From positions 496,001 through 560,000 of the forward strand of contig NHNW01000022.1 of NCBI GenBank assembly GCA_002786025.1: 64,000 nt of DNA, written 5' to 3'. The translations under genes and the position numbers were made by a program. Positions 44,485 through 55,009 of this stretch are shown here, piece by piece; position 1 is the first letter of the stretch; every line of letters starts with the position of its first letter. The notes under the pieces are model-generated. The model made no database searches and was not told where the DNA came from. It saw nothing but the letters and a program-made list of their open reading frames with translations. Origin of the DNA: Zasmidium citrigriseum. Lineage: Eukaryota > Ascomycota > Dothideomycetes > Mycosphaerellales > Mycosphaerellaceae.

Positions 44485-45348
44485 ATGGCTCTAGCGGTTT
44501 TGGAGGCGAATTTGACGGCGCTGGCTTTTACGTCGCCGGTTGTGGGGGATTCGTTGAGGTATGAGGTGGGACAGAGCGTGAATGTCAGCTGGACGACGCC
44601 GTGGGATTTGACGACTTTGGAGGTTTGGCAGGGAGCAGGCGACGATGGGTTTGCGGTGGATGTGCTGGCTGGTACGTTGAGGAATTTTCGAGATGAGGTT
44701 GGGTGTGAGACTGATTGTTGCGCAGCGAATCTGACGCAGGAAACGACTTCGTTCATGTGGAATGCTTCTACTCTTGGAGGAGAGAATGCGACCCAAAGTC
44801 TGTTCTTGCGACTGCAAAAGGGCGATGCGCCGAACACGTGCGAGAAATGCACTGCCGATAGCGCGACTTTTCGAGTTTCAGATCCCAATGCGCGGCCATC
44901 GAGTTCATCCACAGCCTCGGTGTCATCGACCGCGACACCCACGCCAGCAGCGGAAACCGCATCTGCTTCGCCCAGCTCATCATCATCTGGCCTTTCTGAG
45001 AGTACCCGACTCGGCTTAGGATTGGGGATTGGTCTCGGTGTCGGGCTTTCTCTGCTACTTGCACTCGGCATCATTCTTTTCTGCCTCCACCGGCGCAAGA
45101 AGAGGCAGCATGCCAACCCACCCACTTCGGATCGGCCAGACGAAGGACGAACTAGTTACGCAAGTGCCGGCGCCGACTCATGGATGTCGAAACATTCCAG
45201 CAAGATGTCGTACCACTCCCGCTTCGAATTCGAGACTCCAGAGGGCTACATCAAGGAAGGCAGCGAAGCGCTCTGGCCACGGACGGAGAAGCCGAGTTGG
45301 CTGCAGCGGGCTCCTTCGAAGCCCAAGATCCCGTTCTTTAGATCGTAG
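44485..45348 (+). CDS. Single-pass Ser/Thr-rich surface protein
   Basis: A single exon of 287 residues from the ATG at 44485. An N-terminal immunoglobulin-like beta region (VGDSLRYEVGQSVNVSWTTP, CETDCCAANLTQETTSFMWN) is followed by a Ser/Thr/Pro/Ala stalk (residues about 135-170). Then comes a Gly/Leu-rich membrane helix (LGLGLGIGLGVGLSLLLALG) with a basic stop (HRRKKRQH) and a cytosolic tail. This layout matches many fungal cell-wall sensor or cell-surface proteins with an Ig-like ectodomain. The N-terminus is short of a proper signal peptide, so the true start may be in an upstream exon. Its stop faces PEX7, 37 bases away. Confidence 0.72.
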   Translation: MALAVLEANLTALAFTSPVVGDSLRYEVGQSVNVSWTTPWDLTTLEVWQGAGDDGFAVDVLAGTLRNFRDEVGCETDCCAANLTQETTSFMWNASTLGGENATQSLFLRLQKGDAPNTCEKCTADSATFRVSDPNARPSSSSTASVSSTATPTPAAETASASPSSSSSGLSESTRLGLGLGIGLGVGLSLLLALGIILFCLHRRKKRQHANPPTSDRPDEGRTSYASAGADSWMSKHSSKMSYHSRFEFETPEGYIKEGSEALWPRTEKPSWLQRAPSKPKIPFFRS

Positions 45349-45385
45349 CATATCGCATCGTAATGTCATTCAGCGTTCAAGCGTG

Positions 45386-46426
45386 TCATGGGCCCGGTCT
45401 CATGTATTCTCTTACGTCCCAAACAAGTACTCTTTCATCCCAGGCGCAGGTTGAACACCATCCCTCAGCGCCAAAGAGGCACCAGTCTACGCCCATTGCG
45501 AACTCGGTGTGTCTGTCCATTCTTCCCAATTCTCTTCCCAGGCCGGTGCCATTGCCGCCTTTATCCACGTTGCTGCCGTCCGTCCAGACTCTGCAGGTCA
45601 TGTCGTAGCTCGCACTGAGCAAGACATCACTGAGATGTGGACTCCAGCTCAGCTTTCGCACCGCGTAATCGTGTCCCGGTAGCAGATTCACAGGCCCCGA
45701 AGGCATCCTCAGATCAAACGTCTTCACCACCCCATCCACACCTCCAGCTGCAAGCACCGAATCGCGATATTTATTCCAATCATGCGTCAAACACTCCGTC
45801 GGCCCCACGCTCCTGCTCCCCAGCCCAGGCATAGCCATCTTCGGCTGCGCATGAATCGGAATCGCAAACTGCAAATGATAATTCGAATCCGGGCGACTCC
45901 TCAGATCAAAAACCCTCAAATGGCTATCCCTCGACACACACGTCACAATCTGCGGGTGGTGCGGGCTATACTGCGCCGAATACACGCACGAATGCACGGG
46001 CAGCGTCATCAAGCTCTCCTTCCTCTCCGGCGTCCAGATCTTCACCGTGCCATCCCAGCTACTGCTCAGAAACGTGGCCTTCTCTAGCAAATTCCAGTGC
46101 ACGGCAAAGACTTCTCGTTGGTGCTCCTGCCATCCCGCGACGGGGAACTCGCCGACGCCGATGTCGAAGAGCTTGATGCTGCCGTCGCCGCCGGCCGTCA
46201 GCAGCTGGTTCTCGTGCTGCTCTGACCATGTCAGGTCGAAGAGACAGTCTTGTGTTTCGAAGAACTTCTCGCATGCGATGCCGTTGGGCGTCAGGTTGAG
46301 GATGAAGAGGCGGCCGTTGCCCACGAGCCCGAAGTTGGCGCCGGCGGAGACGGCGAGGCGCGAGTCGAAGAAGGGCGAGTATTTGACGCTGTACGGGTTG
46401 AAGCCCGCTGTGCGGAATTCGAGCAT
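45386..46426 (-). CDS. PEX7: Peroxisomal targeting signal 2 receptor PEX7
   Basis: A single exon of 346 residues. The N-terminus (MLEFRTAGFNPYSVKYSPFF, then SRLAVSAGANFGLVGNGRL) is the conserved PEX7 start. Six or seven WD40 repeats follow, with dipeptides such as IKLFD, VKIWT, LRVFD, VKTFD, CRVWT and VLVWD, and GHDYAVRKLSWSPHLSDVLLS in the canonical place. PEX7 binds PTS2 proteins in the cytosol and delivers them to peroxisomes with a co-receptor. An insertion after HLRVFDLRSRPDSNYHLQFA is typical of filamentous fungi. Its start is 202 bases from the RFT1 start, so they share a promoter. Confidence 0.95.
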   Translation of the reverse strand: MLEFRTAGFNPYSVKYSPFFDSRLAVSAGANFGLVGNGRLFILNLTPNGIACEKFFETQDCLFDLTWSEQHENQLLTAGGDGSIKLFDIGVGEFPVAGWQEHQREVFAVHWNLLEKATFLSSSWDGTVKIWTPERKESLMTLPVHSCVYSAQYSPHHPQIVTCVSRDSHLRVFDLRSRPDSNYHLQFAIPIHAQPKMAMPGLGSRSVGPTECLTHDWNKYRDSVLAAGGVDGVVKTFDLRMPSGPVNLLPGHDYAVRKLSWSPHLSDVLLSASYDMTCRVWTDGSNVDKGGNGTGLGRELGRMDRHTEFAMGVDWCLFGAEGWCSTCAWDERVLVWDVREYMRPGP

Positions 46427-46628
46427 TTTGATGGGCTTGCCGCGGGGGCAATTGGATGATTTAGGTAGACATTACGGAGAGAAGAGGGAGCTGTTCATGT
46501 GAATGTTCATGTTGTCCTGCGCCGAGGTATCGTCATCGCTGCCGCCAAGATCTCCGTCGGGGAAGCCCCTCACTCTCCTTGACCTAAACCTCAACGTCGC
46601 CTCTTCAACAAACATCAATATCCACAAA
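46427..46628. promoter_or_regulatory. Shared promoter of PEX7 and RFT1
   Basis: Only 202 bases separate the two divergent ATGs. An ATG at 46503 lies in frame with RFT1 but is less likely as a start. No specific factor site was identified. Confidence 0.45.
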
Positions 46629-48337
46629 ATGTCCGACTCCGCCGTCTCCTCCTCTGCTCGAGGAGCCGGATTCCTCATTCTCTTGCAAATTTCCTCACGA
46701 GCACTCACATTCGCCCTGAATCAAGTCCTCCTCCGCTTCCTCTCGCCAACACTTCTGGGTGCCGCTGTACAACTCGAATTATACATTATCTCAGCCCACC
46801 ATTTTGCTCGAGAGAGTCTACGAGTCGCATGTCAGCGACAACCAAAGAGCGGCATTCAGTCAGCTGTCAATTTGTCTTATCTGGCCATTGCAGGAGGCGT
46901 TCCGATCGTTCTGGTTCTGGCGCAATGGTATTTGAGTACCAGCTACCCGGATGTCCTCTACTTTGTGGAGGCATTGAGGATATGCGAGCTTGCTGCGATT
47001 GTGGAGTTGTTCAGTGAGCCGGCTTTCGTGGCTGTGCAGCAGAAGATGCTGTACAAGACGAGGGCGGCTGCAGAGGCTAGCGCTGTTGTGGTGAAGACTT
47101 TCGCTACTGCTGGCCTGGTCTTCTGGGGCCAATTTAAAAGCATTGAACTGGGAGTCCTACCTTTCGCCGTTGGGGAGCTGGCTTACTGCTCGACCCTGAC
47201 TATTGTGTACACCTGGCACGTGGCGCCAGTCGCTGTGGCCGACAAGTTCTCGCTCCTCTTAAGCAAGATCCAACCGAGGTGCGTACGCCTCTCAAATGTA
47301 AGCCAAACTTTTCTGATGTCTCTCCATAGCTCTGAGGAAGAGAGGAACGATCTCCTCTACTCTCGTCTCTCAAAGTCTCTCCTCAACTTGAGCGTTTCAC
47401 TGTACATCCAATCAGGCATCAAATATCTCCTCACCCAAGGCGATGTCATCGTTAGCACTACCCTCGCCTCACTGGAGGATCAGGGCATGTACGCTCTTTC
47501 AGCAAATTATGGCGGCCTCATCGCGAGGATGGTCTTCCGCCCAATCGAAGACAGCTCGCGGAATCTCTTCGCTCAGCTGTGCTCTTCCCCCAAAACCGAC
47601 GAGACCACTTCAGCGAACGAGAAATCCAAAAAGCCTTCTGAAAATATCAAACAAGCCGCAACAACCCTCCACACCATCCTCCGAGTCTACACCATCGTCT
47701 CCCTCCTTGCCGTCACCCTCGGGCCCACAGCCGCACCTCTCCTCCTCCGCCTCGTAGCAGGAACCCGCTGGTCTAGCTCGGGAGCTGGCGAAGTACTAGG
47801 AACATACACCTACTCCATCCCCCTCTTGGCTTTGAATGGCGTCTCTGAAGCTTTCGTCGCCGCTACAGCGTCTGAGAAGGATTTATACTGGCAGAGCATC
47901 TGGATGGGCGTCTTCTCTGCGGCTTTCGCAGGGAGTGCGTATGTGTTTCTCAGAGTTTTGGAGTTGGGTGCGAAGGGCCTTGTTCTGGCGAATTGTGTTA
48001 ATATGGGGTTGAGGATTGCGTTTAATGCTTGGTTTGTGAAGGGGTGGTTTGGGCAGAAGGGATTGGTGAGTACACATTCTCACTCCGAGGCGGGACTACT
48101 TGCTGATCTGAACGAACGCAGGACTTTAAGATCATGGACCTAATGCCTAATATGTACGCCACTGCCGTCGCAGTCGTGATTCCAGGCCTGCTGTCACTGA
48201 ATGGTGGAGTCTTGGAGACGTATGGCTTGCTTGCGGAGCTGGTGAGAGTCGGCGCTATCGGTGGCGCTTTCGCGGTCTTTGTTGCTGCGACGGAGAGGAG
48301 ATTTTTGGTGGATTGTTACAGGAAGATGAGATCTTAG
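46629..48337 (+). CDS. RFT1: RFT1, ER lipid-linked oligosaccharide protein
   Basis: Three exons are proposed: 46629-47278, 47330-48065 and 48122-48337 (533 residues). The start (MSDSAVSSSARGAGFLILLQ, then ISSRALTFALNQVLLRFLSP) is the typical RFT1 N-terminus, and NLSVSLYIQSGIKYLLTQGD plus FRPIEDSSRNLF are hallmark blocks. About twelve membrane segments fit the family. RFT1 acts in the ER membrane in the N-glycosylation pathway, where it is linked to flipping of Man5GlcNAc2-PP-dolichol (role debated). The intron at 47279-47329 is 51 nt, a multiple of three with no in-frame stop, so unspliced reading also stays open; homology favours splicing. It is divergent from PEX7. Confidence 0.93.
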
Positions 48338-48516
48338 AGACTGAATTCTGTGACATACGTTAAAGTAAATAATGCCTCTTACAATTACTCCATGTTAGCA
48401 TGTTTGCCTGACTTAGGCCATGTGTGTTCTTCAACCAAATGTCCAAGAATATTCACAATATCCTCGTCCATCGCCATGATCTGATCACCATGAGCTCACT
48501 GGAGCGCTCTCCAATT

Positions 48517-49318
48517 TTACGTTGCCCTCTTCGTCTCATTCCAAGATCCCTTCCACCTGCCCGGCCCAGTCACCTGCTTTGTAGAATTTGCATCGTATGC
48601 ATATGGGCCCCATGTCAAGTTCTGGGAACTCAACGATCTTGTATCATTGCCAAATGAACTCCACGTCAGATTATGAGCAACCATCTTCCCATCGCTCGTG
48701 AGAGCTTTGCGCTCACAGTAGAATACCGTCTTATCAGTCGCGGTCCAGTTCATAGTCATCAATCCGGCTTCATTTGACTCTCCGAAGGTGGCGAGTTTCT
48801 GCACTTTGGTCTCGTCGCTGTCAGGAAGTTAGTCTTCACACATCTGGCAGATTTCTTGGACTGTAAACTGACGCATAGACATGGCAAGGGCCCAATCCAC
48901 GCATAATTCCAATGGATTGGACAGCGGCGGGGTCGTCGATGAAGTGGTAGATCCAATCTATTCGACTGAAGTCAGCTTTGCAGGTCGAAGAATATGTTTT
49001 AAACTTACGGAGATTGCTGGTACGGATGTCTGCGAAGAACATCGGATGCAGGGGAAAGTATCCCCAGTTTGGCATTGTGTAGAAGATGATCGTTTCGTAC
49101 GAGACGGCTATGTCGATTCGAGTGGAAGCACTTGTGGTCTCGGCTGCTGCCATGCTGCTTGTCTGGCTGGGGACGTAGGTGCTTTGATCGAGCGAGCTCG
49201 GTGTGCTCGATGAGTCTGTCGTGGAGATTGGGTCGTAGCTGTAGTGCTCTCCGACTACCGAAGTAGGGCTGAGAAGTAGAAGTGCCAGGAGGCTCGTTGT
49301 GAAGGCGAGAAGGTCCAT
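48517..49318 (-). CDS. Small secreted protein of unknown function
   Basis: Three exons fit: 49009-49318, 48873-48957 and 48517-48817 (231 residues). A strong signal peptide (MDLLAFTTSLLALLLLSPTSVVG) is followed by a Ser/Thr-rich stretch. A more ordered domain then has YETIIFYTMPNWGYFPLHPM and MRGLGPCHVYADETKVQKLA, with N-glycosylation sites (NWTATD, NLTWSS, NLTWGP). Few cysteines are present (GPCHVY and VFYCER, one possible disulphide). There is no membrane helix or clear GPI signal. I recognise no family. It lies in a group of secretory genes (next is GH131), which suggests an extracellular role but no more. Confidence 0.7.
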
Positions 49319-49763
49319 GGTCGATGTACGAGCGTCGACGGCGGCTTGATCGCTAGGAGTGCAGTCGTTGAAGTCAAGTCGCTAGTTTTGATGTGTTCTT
49401 CTGTCGGTATTACAATTCGCTATGGTTGATCGAGAATGGGGAGCTTGATCATCGCTTGTGATAGAAAGTCAACAGAGCATTCGTTGGCGTGAAATTGTCG
49501 GACGAGATGAAGGCAAGAAAGCCTTTTGAAGACAGGACACAGGGTCAGCCGACCGTCACGCATGATACAAGAAGCGGGATAGTAGGGCGTTCTTTCCTCA
49601 ATGAAATGGGCATACGCCGTGGCATGTGAAAGCTGCACAAGATGATAACAGCGCCTGTGCAGGTCAGTTCGACGAAAAGGAGAGAGCAACATTGAATGTT
49701 CGTTGAATGGAAATTAAAGAAATCAAGACGTGCTTCTTGAACAATTCAATTCTTTTCTGGACC
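49319..49763. other. Intergenic
   Basis: This is promoter DNA of the small secreted protein and the 3' end of GH131. No gene is seen. Confidence 0.4.
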
Positions 49764-50990
49764 CTACTCCTCCTCGCAAGGCGTACTCGCCGGCGCAGCA
49801 GCCATCTCAGTCGGCGTGAAGACTTCAGCAGGATTCGACGCAACCGGAAGAGATGATGGTCTCGCAAACAGCTTCGAGGGATCTGCCGTCTCCGCGTACC
49901 AAGTGCTCAAAGTTGTTGGCGCAGTATACGTTAGGGAGATGCTGGCCGTGGCACTAAATGTTGGAGCGGGATTCTCAGCAACTTCGGTGGGCACCGCGTC
50001 TTCTGTCATGGTGGTGAAGATATCGGTCGGAGAGGCTTGACCGCTGTAGAACACAGGGCTTTCGGCAGATGGTAAAGTTGCAGTAGTCGATGAACTCTTG
50101 ACCTTGGTCTCCAGAGTCGTTGGGGTAGTCGGAGCTGTGAATGTGGTTTGAGCTGGCGTGGCAGTTTCGATAGTCGAAGTTGTTGCGACCTTTGCAGCAG
50201 CAGATCCAGACGCAGCCTTTGCTGCTGGGCCGGAGATTGATTTGGTGATATCGCCTTTCTCGATGTACACTCCTGAGAAGTGCCAGCTCTCCTTTACTGC
50301 ATCGCCAGTACCAGACGGCAGTCGTAATACACCGAGATGCCAGTCGGCGCCATTGGAAGAAGTGCTTGCTGAGACTGGTCCAGCAGTGAGAGTGAGGTCT
50401 TTGGCTCCGGTCGAGTGATAGAATTCGACAGTCTGAGCATCGAAGTCGATGCCGTACGCAATATTGTGCCAGACGCCAGCCTCGAAGGTAACGTTCCAGT
50501 GGCTCTGACTGTCGGCATACCAATGCAAAAGATTGCTTGAGCCACCCGAAGCACCGAATTTCAATTCCGTGAAGTGGCTTTCGAAGAAGCATACCTGATG
50601 CTCTTCGGTAGGAGTTGGTGGGTTTGTGCCAGTATGCTGTACAGAGAAGTGATAGAAGACCTTGCCCTTGTTGATAGCAGCAGTCGTCTGTGGAATGAGC
50701 TCCGTTCGAAGCATCGTCTGGCCATTCCACGAAGAAGTCTTGTCGACGCTGATTTGAATGCCCTGCTTCGATGCAGTGTCGGATGGATTCTTGTAATCCT
50801 CGGAGAGGGCTACATAGTCGCTAGTCGCTCCACTTCCGTGAATGTAGTATTGGTAAGGCCCGACTTGATTGGACCAGGACCAGTCGTTGAGGAATGCTGC
50901 TGTCTTTTGGCCGTTTAGGCGTCCGTCCCAGAGAAGTGAGCCCGCTGATGCAGTGCCGACCAGGGCGAGAAGTGCTGTCGAAGCAAACAT
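49764..50990 (-). CDS. GH131 beta-glucanase with Ser/Thr-rich tail
   Basis: A single exon of 408 residues. A signal peptide (MFASTALLALVGTASA) precedes the GH131 catalytic beta-jelly-roll: LLWDGRLNGQKTAAFLNDWS, QVGPYQYYIHGSGATSDYVA, SWNGQTMLRTELIPQT, EEHQVCFFESHFTELKFG, and NLLHWYADSQSHWNVTFEAG. The family hydrolyses beta-1,3/1,4/1,6-glucans and is confined largely to fungi and relatives. From about residue 265 a Ser/Thr/Ala/Pro-rich tail follows (TATLPSAESP, SISLTYTAPTTL) that looks O-glycosylated; no cellulose-binding module or membrane anchor is visible. A tatata at 51111-51116, 121 bases upstream, may be its TATA box. Confidence 0.93.
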   Translation of the reverse strand: MFASTALLALVGTASAGSLLWDGRLNGQKTAAFLNDWSWSNQVGPYQYYIHGSGATSDYVALSEDYKNPSDTASKQGIQISVDKTSSWNGQTMLRTELIPQTTAAINKGKVFYHFSVQHTGTNPPTPTEEHQVCFFESHFTELKFGASGGSSNLLHWYADSQSHWNVTFEAGVWHNIAYGIDFDAQTVEFYHSTGAKDLTLTAGPVSASTSSNGADWHLGVLRLPSGTGDAVKESWHFSGVYIEKGDITKSISGPAAKAASGSAAAKVATTSTIETATPAQTTFTAPTTPTTLETKVKSSSTTATLPSAESPVFYSGQASPTDIFTTMTEDAVPTEVAENPAPTFSATASISLTYTAPTTLSTWYAETADPSKLFARPSSLPVASNPAEVFTPTEMAAAPASTPCEEE

Positions 50991-52132
50991 GTTGTGAAAC
51001 GAATGGACGCGGAGATCTACTCGCGCTTGAAAAATGAGAGACGAAAGGTAGAAAGGGTGCGAAAGGTCAGCAACTCGAAGAAAATCTCACGTTGGGGACA
51101 GCATGCTCTGTATATACCAGTGCTTTGGCGGAGATTTGAGGATCGTACACATAAAGACGGAATGGTTCTGGACGATGCCAATTTTTGGTTCGGTGTTCGC
51201 GTTCCTGCAGATAGATTGCAACTTGAAACATCGGCAAATCTCGCGGCGGCTTGAAGATGCTTCTCATCTCTTATCATGCCGTTCGGTGAAGGTAAGAAAA
51301 GTGCTTATCCGCACTTGAGAGAGCATCGCTAAGTGAAGATGGAGAAATCATGAACGATGAAAGAGAAGAAGGTGGTAATTGGGAGAGAATGCTTCAAGGG
51401 TGAAGTTGGAGTCAGCAAAGCACAGACCAAGAAAAGCGGGTCCACCTCGGGACGTCACCTCCTCGTTTCTCTTCTCTATTGCACCAACTTTCTTGACAAC
51501 GACATCTTATCGCATTGGGACCAACTTTCGAAAGACTTGTATCAATGGACATCTGTCTCAGACAACGGTGAAGCGTGCGGCAGTGGCTTCAGGGCGTACC
51601 CTTCCGCTCATTCCGGCTGCTAATGTTCGTCTGCTTATCTTCTGACAGCCTCGAAAGACGGCATGCCAATTCGCAATACCTTGACAACCACGACCGGACC
51701 ACTGGGTACCGCTCGAAGCTCTAAACCTTCGAAAATCCCCCGAGCTCGAGATCGCATGATCCAGCAGCACCACCCAACCCAGAAAACCTCTCGATCGGAG
51801 GTCATATAGCTTCAGCCACAGCTTCGAGGATTACTAAATCTGACCGTGTTTCTTCCAAGCACCTGAGTCATGCTTGATTACAGACATGCACCTCCGGCCT
51901 TGGCGAAGTCTAACGATATAACGAGGTGCAACCTTTCACTATTACGGTGTCCATACTGTGGAGATCATTGGCCGGTCTTAAAAGGCTCACTCAATCTTGT
52001 CAACTTCATTTGAAGCAAGACTTCAGATACTTCTTCACCGCATCGGCGACCTTCGACAACATGTCAGAGGACAAAGTGCGCGTCTGCGGCTAGACGATGG
52101 TCTAGAATCGCAACGTTCGTTCCAGCGCCAAG
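50991..52132. other. Intergenic region
   Basis: This holds the promoter of GH131 (tatata at 51111-51116). No convincing gene is seen in the remaining 1 kb. Confidence 0.4.
51111..51116 (-). promoter_or_regulatory. Possible TATA box of GH131 gene
   Basis: tatata lies 121 bases before the GH131 start on the minus strand. Position and sequence fit; no proof. Confidence 0.35.
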
Positions 52133-52683
52133 ATGGCGAGAAGAAATAAGAGTAGGTCTCGATTGTCCGCAGGTCTCGCAAAGCTTCATCGAACAATTTT
52201 ACCACTGGGCTTGATTATATTCTGGTCAAAACTTCCGTCTGCGCTTACTTTGCACTTCACACGCCTTTTGACAATTGCCAGCTTTTGCTTGGTTGGTTTG
52301 GCACTTCCTGCACCTGAAGAGAACGGTAACGCCCGACAATCATTTTCAAAGGCTTTGGCTCAAGCACTCAACGAGGAATAGGAATCACCAACGTCGAGAT
52401 CGCCGCCGTTGAAGACTACGGGCCCAAGGGACCTTGTTGCGGGCTGGGGACAGAAGCTTGCTGCCACAGACCTGAAGAGCGGGCCGCCTTTGTGAAGAGA
52501 ATGGCCAATAAAGGTGAATATGTTTTCATAACGATCTCCTGGGCGAGATAATCTAATGGGCTTGTAGAGGCTGAGGACATTGTCCCATGCTGCTTGCTAG
52601 GCACTGAAATGTGCTGCCATCAGCCTGAGGAGCGTGAGGCTTTCATCGGCCGTGCTGCTATGGTAGAAGCTCCGGTGGCATGA
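52133..52683 (+). CDS. Small protein with two CC-x7-CCH repeats, probably secreted
   Basis: Three exons fit: 52133-52325, 52382-52513 and 52568-52683 (146 residues). Each of the last two exons encodes one copy of a repeat, PCCGLGTEACCHRPEERAAF and PCCLLGTEMCCHQPEEREAF, identical at 16 of 20 positions. Introns of 56 and 54 nt lie between, both phase 1, as expected of a duplicated exon. The first exon holds a hydrophobic stretch (LLTIASFCLVGLALPAP) that could be a signal peptide; the 45 residues before it suggest the true start may be further downstream or in another exon. Eight cysteines sit in four CC pairs. I recognise no family. Metal or disulphide binding is possible. Confidence 0.6.
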
Positions 52684-52804
52684 AGTGTCATCACTATGTT
52701 ATCTCTACCACATAAATAGCGGCATGATCGCATCGCCACGACGAATCGATGCTACCCAACACAAAACTCGAAAGATCTCTCTGCCTTGCTACCAATTGCA
52801 CTTT

Positions 52805-54625
52805 TCATTGCGTAATCGCAGCCTGCCTCGAAATAACCGGATACACATACTCTCCACCTATGAGCGCTTCTGTCGGGTCGTACAATCGAACTGCTGATTA
52901 TCAGTATCACATCTCCAGCCCACCTATCCAAATGATCCAACTTACAGGTCAACGTAAACTCCGACCCATTAGCAATTACAGGCAACCAATTCTGCGACCA
53001 ATTCGTCGGCGGCGGCGTGTTCGCCCCTTGAACCAAGATCTGGAACGGATCGTTCCTGGCACTGGAGTTGAAAGTTGCGTGCATGTAGTCGGGATAGATC
53101 AGCGTGCCATCGGTGTAGGTGATGTTACTACGGTCTCCTACGGTGTATTTGTTCTGCGAGTTGGAGATGAGGAAACCGGCGGCGTCGTAGGCTGTGACGG
53201 ACCAGAAGCCTGGTGAAGGTGTGAGTTTCAGCTTGTCTGGCTTTTACAACGGAGTTTGGACTTACCATTGTTGCCCACTGGAGGCTTTCCACTGAAAGAA
53301 AGCATTAGTGCTTCGTTGGGCTGCAATACAAACTCATTTGTCGACGGCATGGGGTAAATTGCCTCTTTGAAGGTATTGTCCAGGTAAGCATCGACCCCAA
53401 AGTACGCTCGAGTGAGGAAGTCGGTGCCGTTCTGGAAGACTCCCTGCTGATCGGTGGAGATGATCGACCAGCCGTTGTTCTCTGTAGTATAGACGCCTGG
53501 TACAGAGGGAGTCTTGCGGTTCATTGCGTGGAATGTAGCATTGGCAGCTTGAAGGTCAACCGAAGTCGGCTTTTGGTAGTTTCCATCGCTTATACCGGCG
53601 AGCTTGAGGATTTGCCGGACGGCGTAGGTCATGTTCGACGCCCAGGGAGGGTTTCCCTCTTGTAATCGAGCGAGTAGCTGGAGGGATTGCACGGCCTGAT
53701 CACCGCTTACGTTGGAGAAGGTCTTGCCGGTAAGGGGCTCTCGAATCGCGGTATGGGTGTTTGTTGAGTTCAAAGTGACTTGACTGAGCCAGTCGGTAAT
53801 GTAATCCACATCTGTGCTGTTATTCTTTGCTTCGACTCGGATCAGGAGCGTTCCGTCCGTTGTTGGAGAGTCGAGACAGCCTTGATAGCCGTCACATGGG
53901 AAGACGCCGTAGTGATCTGTGTGGAGAGTAGGGCGAATCAGGTAGTCTCCTGGCGCGCTGTGATCGATGCTGCCTATAGTGGCATACGATGATCCAAATC
54001 TGAGTTCAATCAGCTGTTTGATGCCTTTGAATCTTGAGATGGAGGATACTTACGGATCCCAAAAAGCCAAGATATATGCTCTATCATCCTGCATCTCAGG
54101 TAGATGAACGACCACATCGCTCTCCGACAGATCAATGGCAGCGATGTCATATACCGTGTCCTCGTTGGGATGCACAACTTCCATAGTCTTCGGTGTTGCG
54201 AGCTTCACCGGTGGCCCAAGGTTGTTTGTTCCTAGCAAATCGAATGCGACTGGACTGACGAACTCTTGCTTGTAGTAGTACAAAGGGACGCCGTACATCA
54301 GGCTGAAAACTGTAGCTCCAAATGGTGTGTAGGTGAGATTGTAACGGGAGAGAAGGTCCTGTGGAGTCACTCCAGGAGACTTTGGATGATGCCATGCTGG
54401 TGGGTTCCCATAGCCGGGGTGACTCCATGTTGGGCTAGGAGGACTTGGGTGAGGCCCCGGACCATACGGCCGCCAAGAGGGTCGGTCGCCATGGGTTCGA
54501 TCAGTTGGAGAGGCGTGAGATATTTGAGTCGGCCAGGCGGTTCCGATGCAAGAAGTCGATGTATCCAGTGGTATAGATGAGACAAACGCAGCGAATGCAA
54601 GAGGGAGTATGAGAAGAAGTTGCAT
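52805..54625 (-). CDS. Secreted DUF1254/DUF1214 protein
   Basis: Four exons fit: 54054-54625, 53266-53999, 52946-53209 and 52805-52857 (540 residues). A signal peptide (MQLLLILPLAFAAFVSSIPL) is followed by a Pro/His-rich linker (about residues 45-80). DUF1254 shows in VFSLMYGVPLYYYKQEF, NEDTVYDIAAIDLSESDVVVHLP and AYILAFWDPFGSSYATIG. DUF1214 shows in LTRAYFGVDAYLDNTFKEAIYP and the beta-rich end PPVGNNGFWSVTAYDAAGFL, with PNEALMLSFSGKPP between. Such proteins are common in bacteria and fungi with no established function. The short last exon (GEYVYPVISRQAAITQ) is the least certain part. Confidence 0.85.
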
Positions 54626-55009
54626 CGTTGCAACCTAAGTATCGGACATGAGAAATGAGTTGACGACGTGCGGTCGTTCCACAATACGCCTCAGGTACTT
54701 ATGTGGTTTGTACTCTGCTCAGTCAACTCTCACAGTCCATAAAAGCATGCGTTGCGCTCACGCAGGATCGCAGCTGAAAGGCAGAAGCTGCAAGGCTGCA
54801 ACTTCCCAAGCCCTGATCGGGCATGCTGCGCGGTTAAGTTTTTGAACTGCGTCGTGCGCCGATGCAAGACATCGTGAATTCAGTCATTGATGGAGAACAA
54901 CGTGGAAGTAGTTGGGATATGCTTTGAACAAATTCGCATGGCGTGGTACATCATATCGAACTAAAATCTCAAGTCGTCACTGCACTTGCCGACAAAGCTC
55001 CTGCGATCC
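54626..55009. other. Intergenic
   Basis: No gene is seen; this is the upstream region of the DUF1254 gene. Confidence 0.4.
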
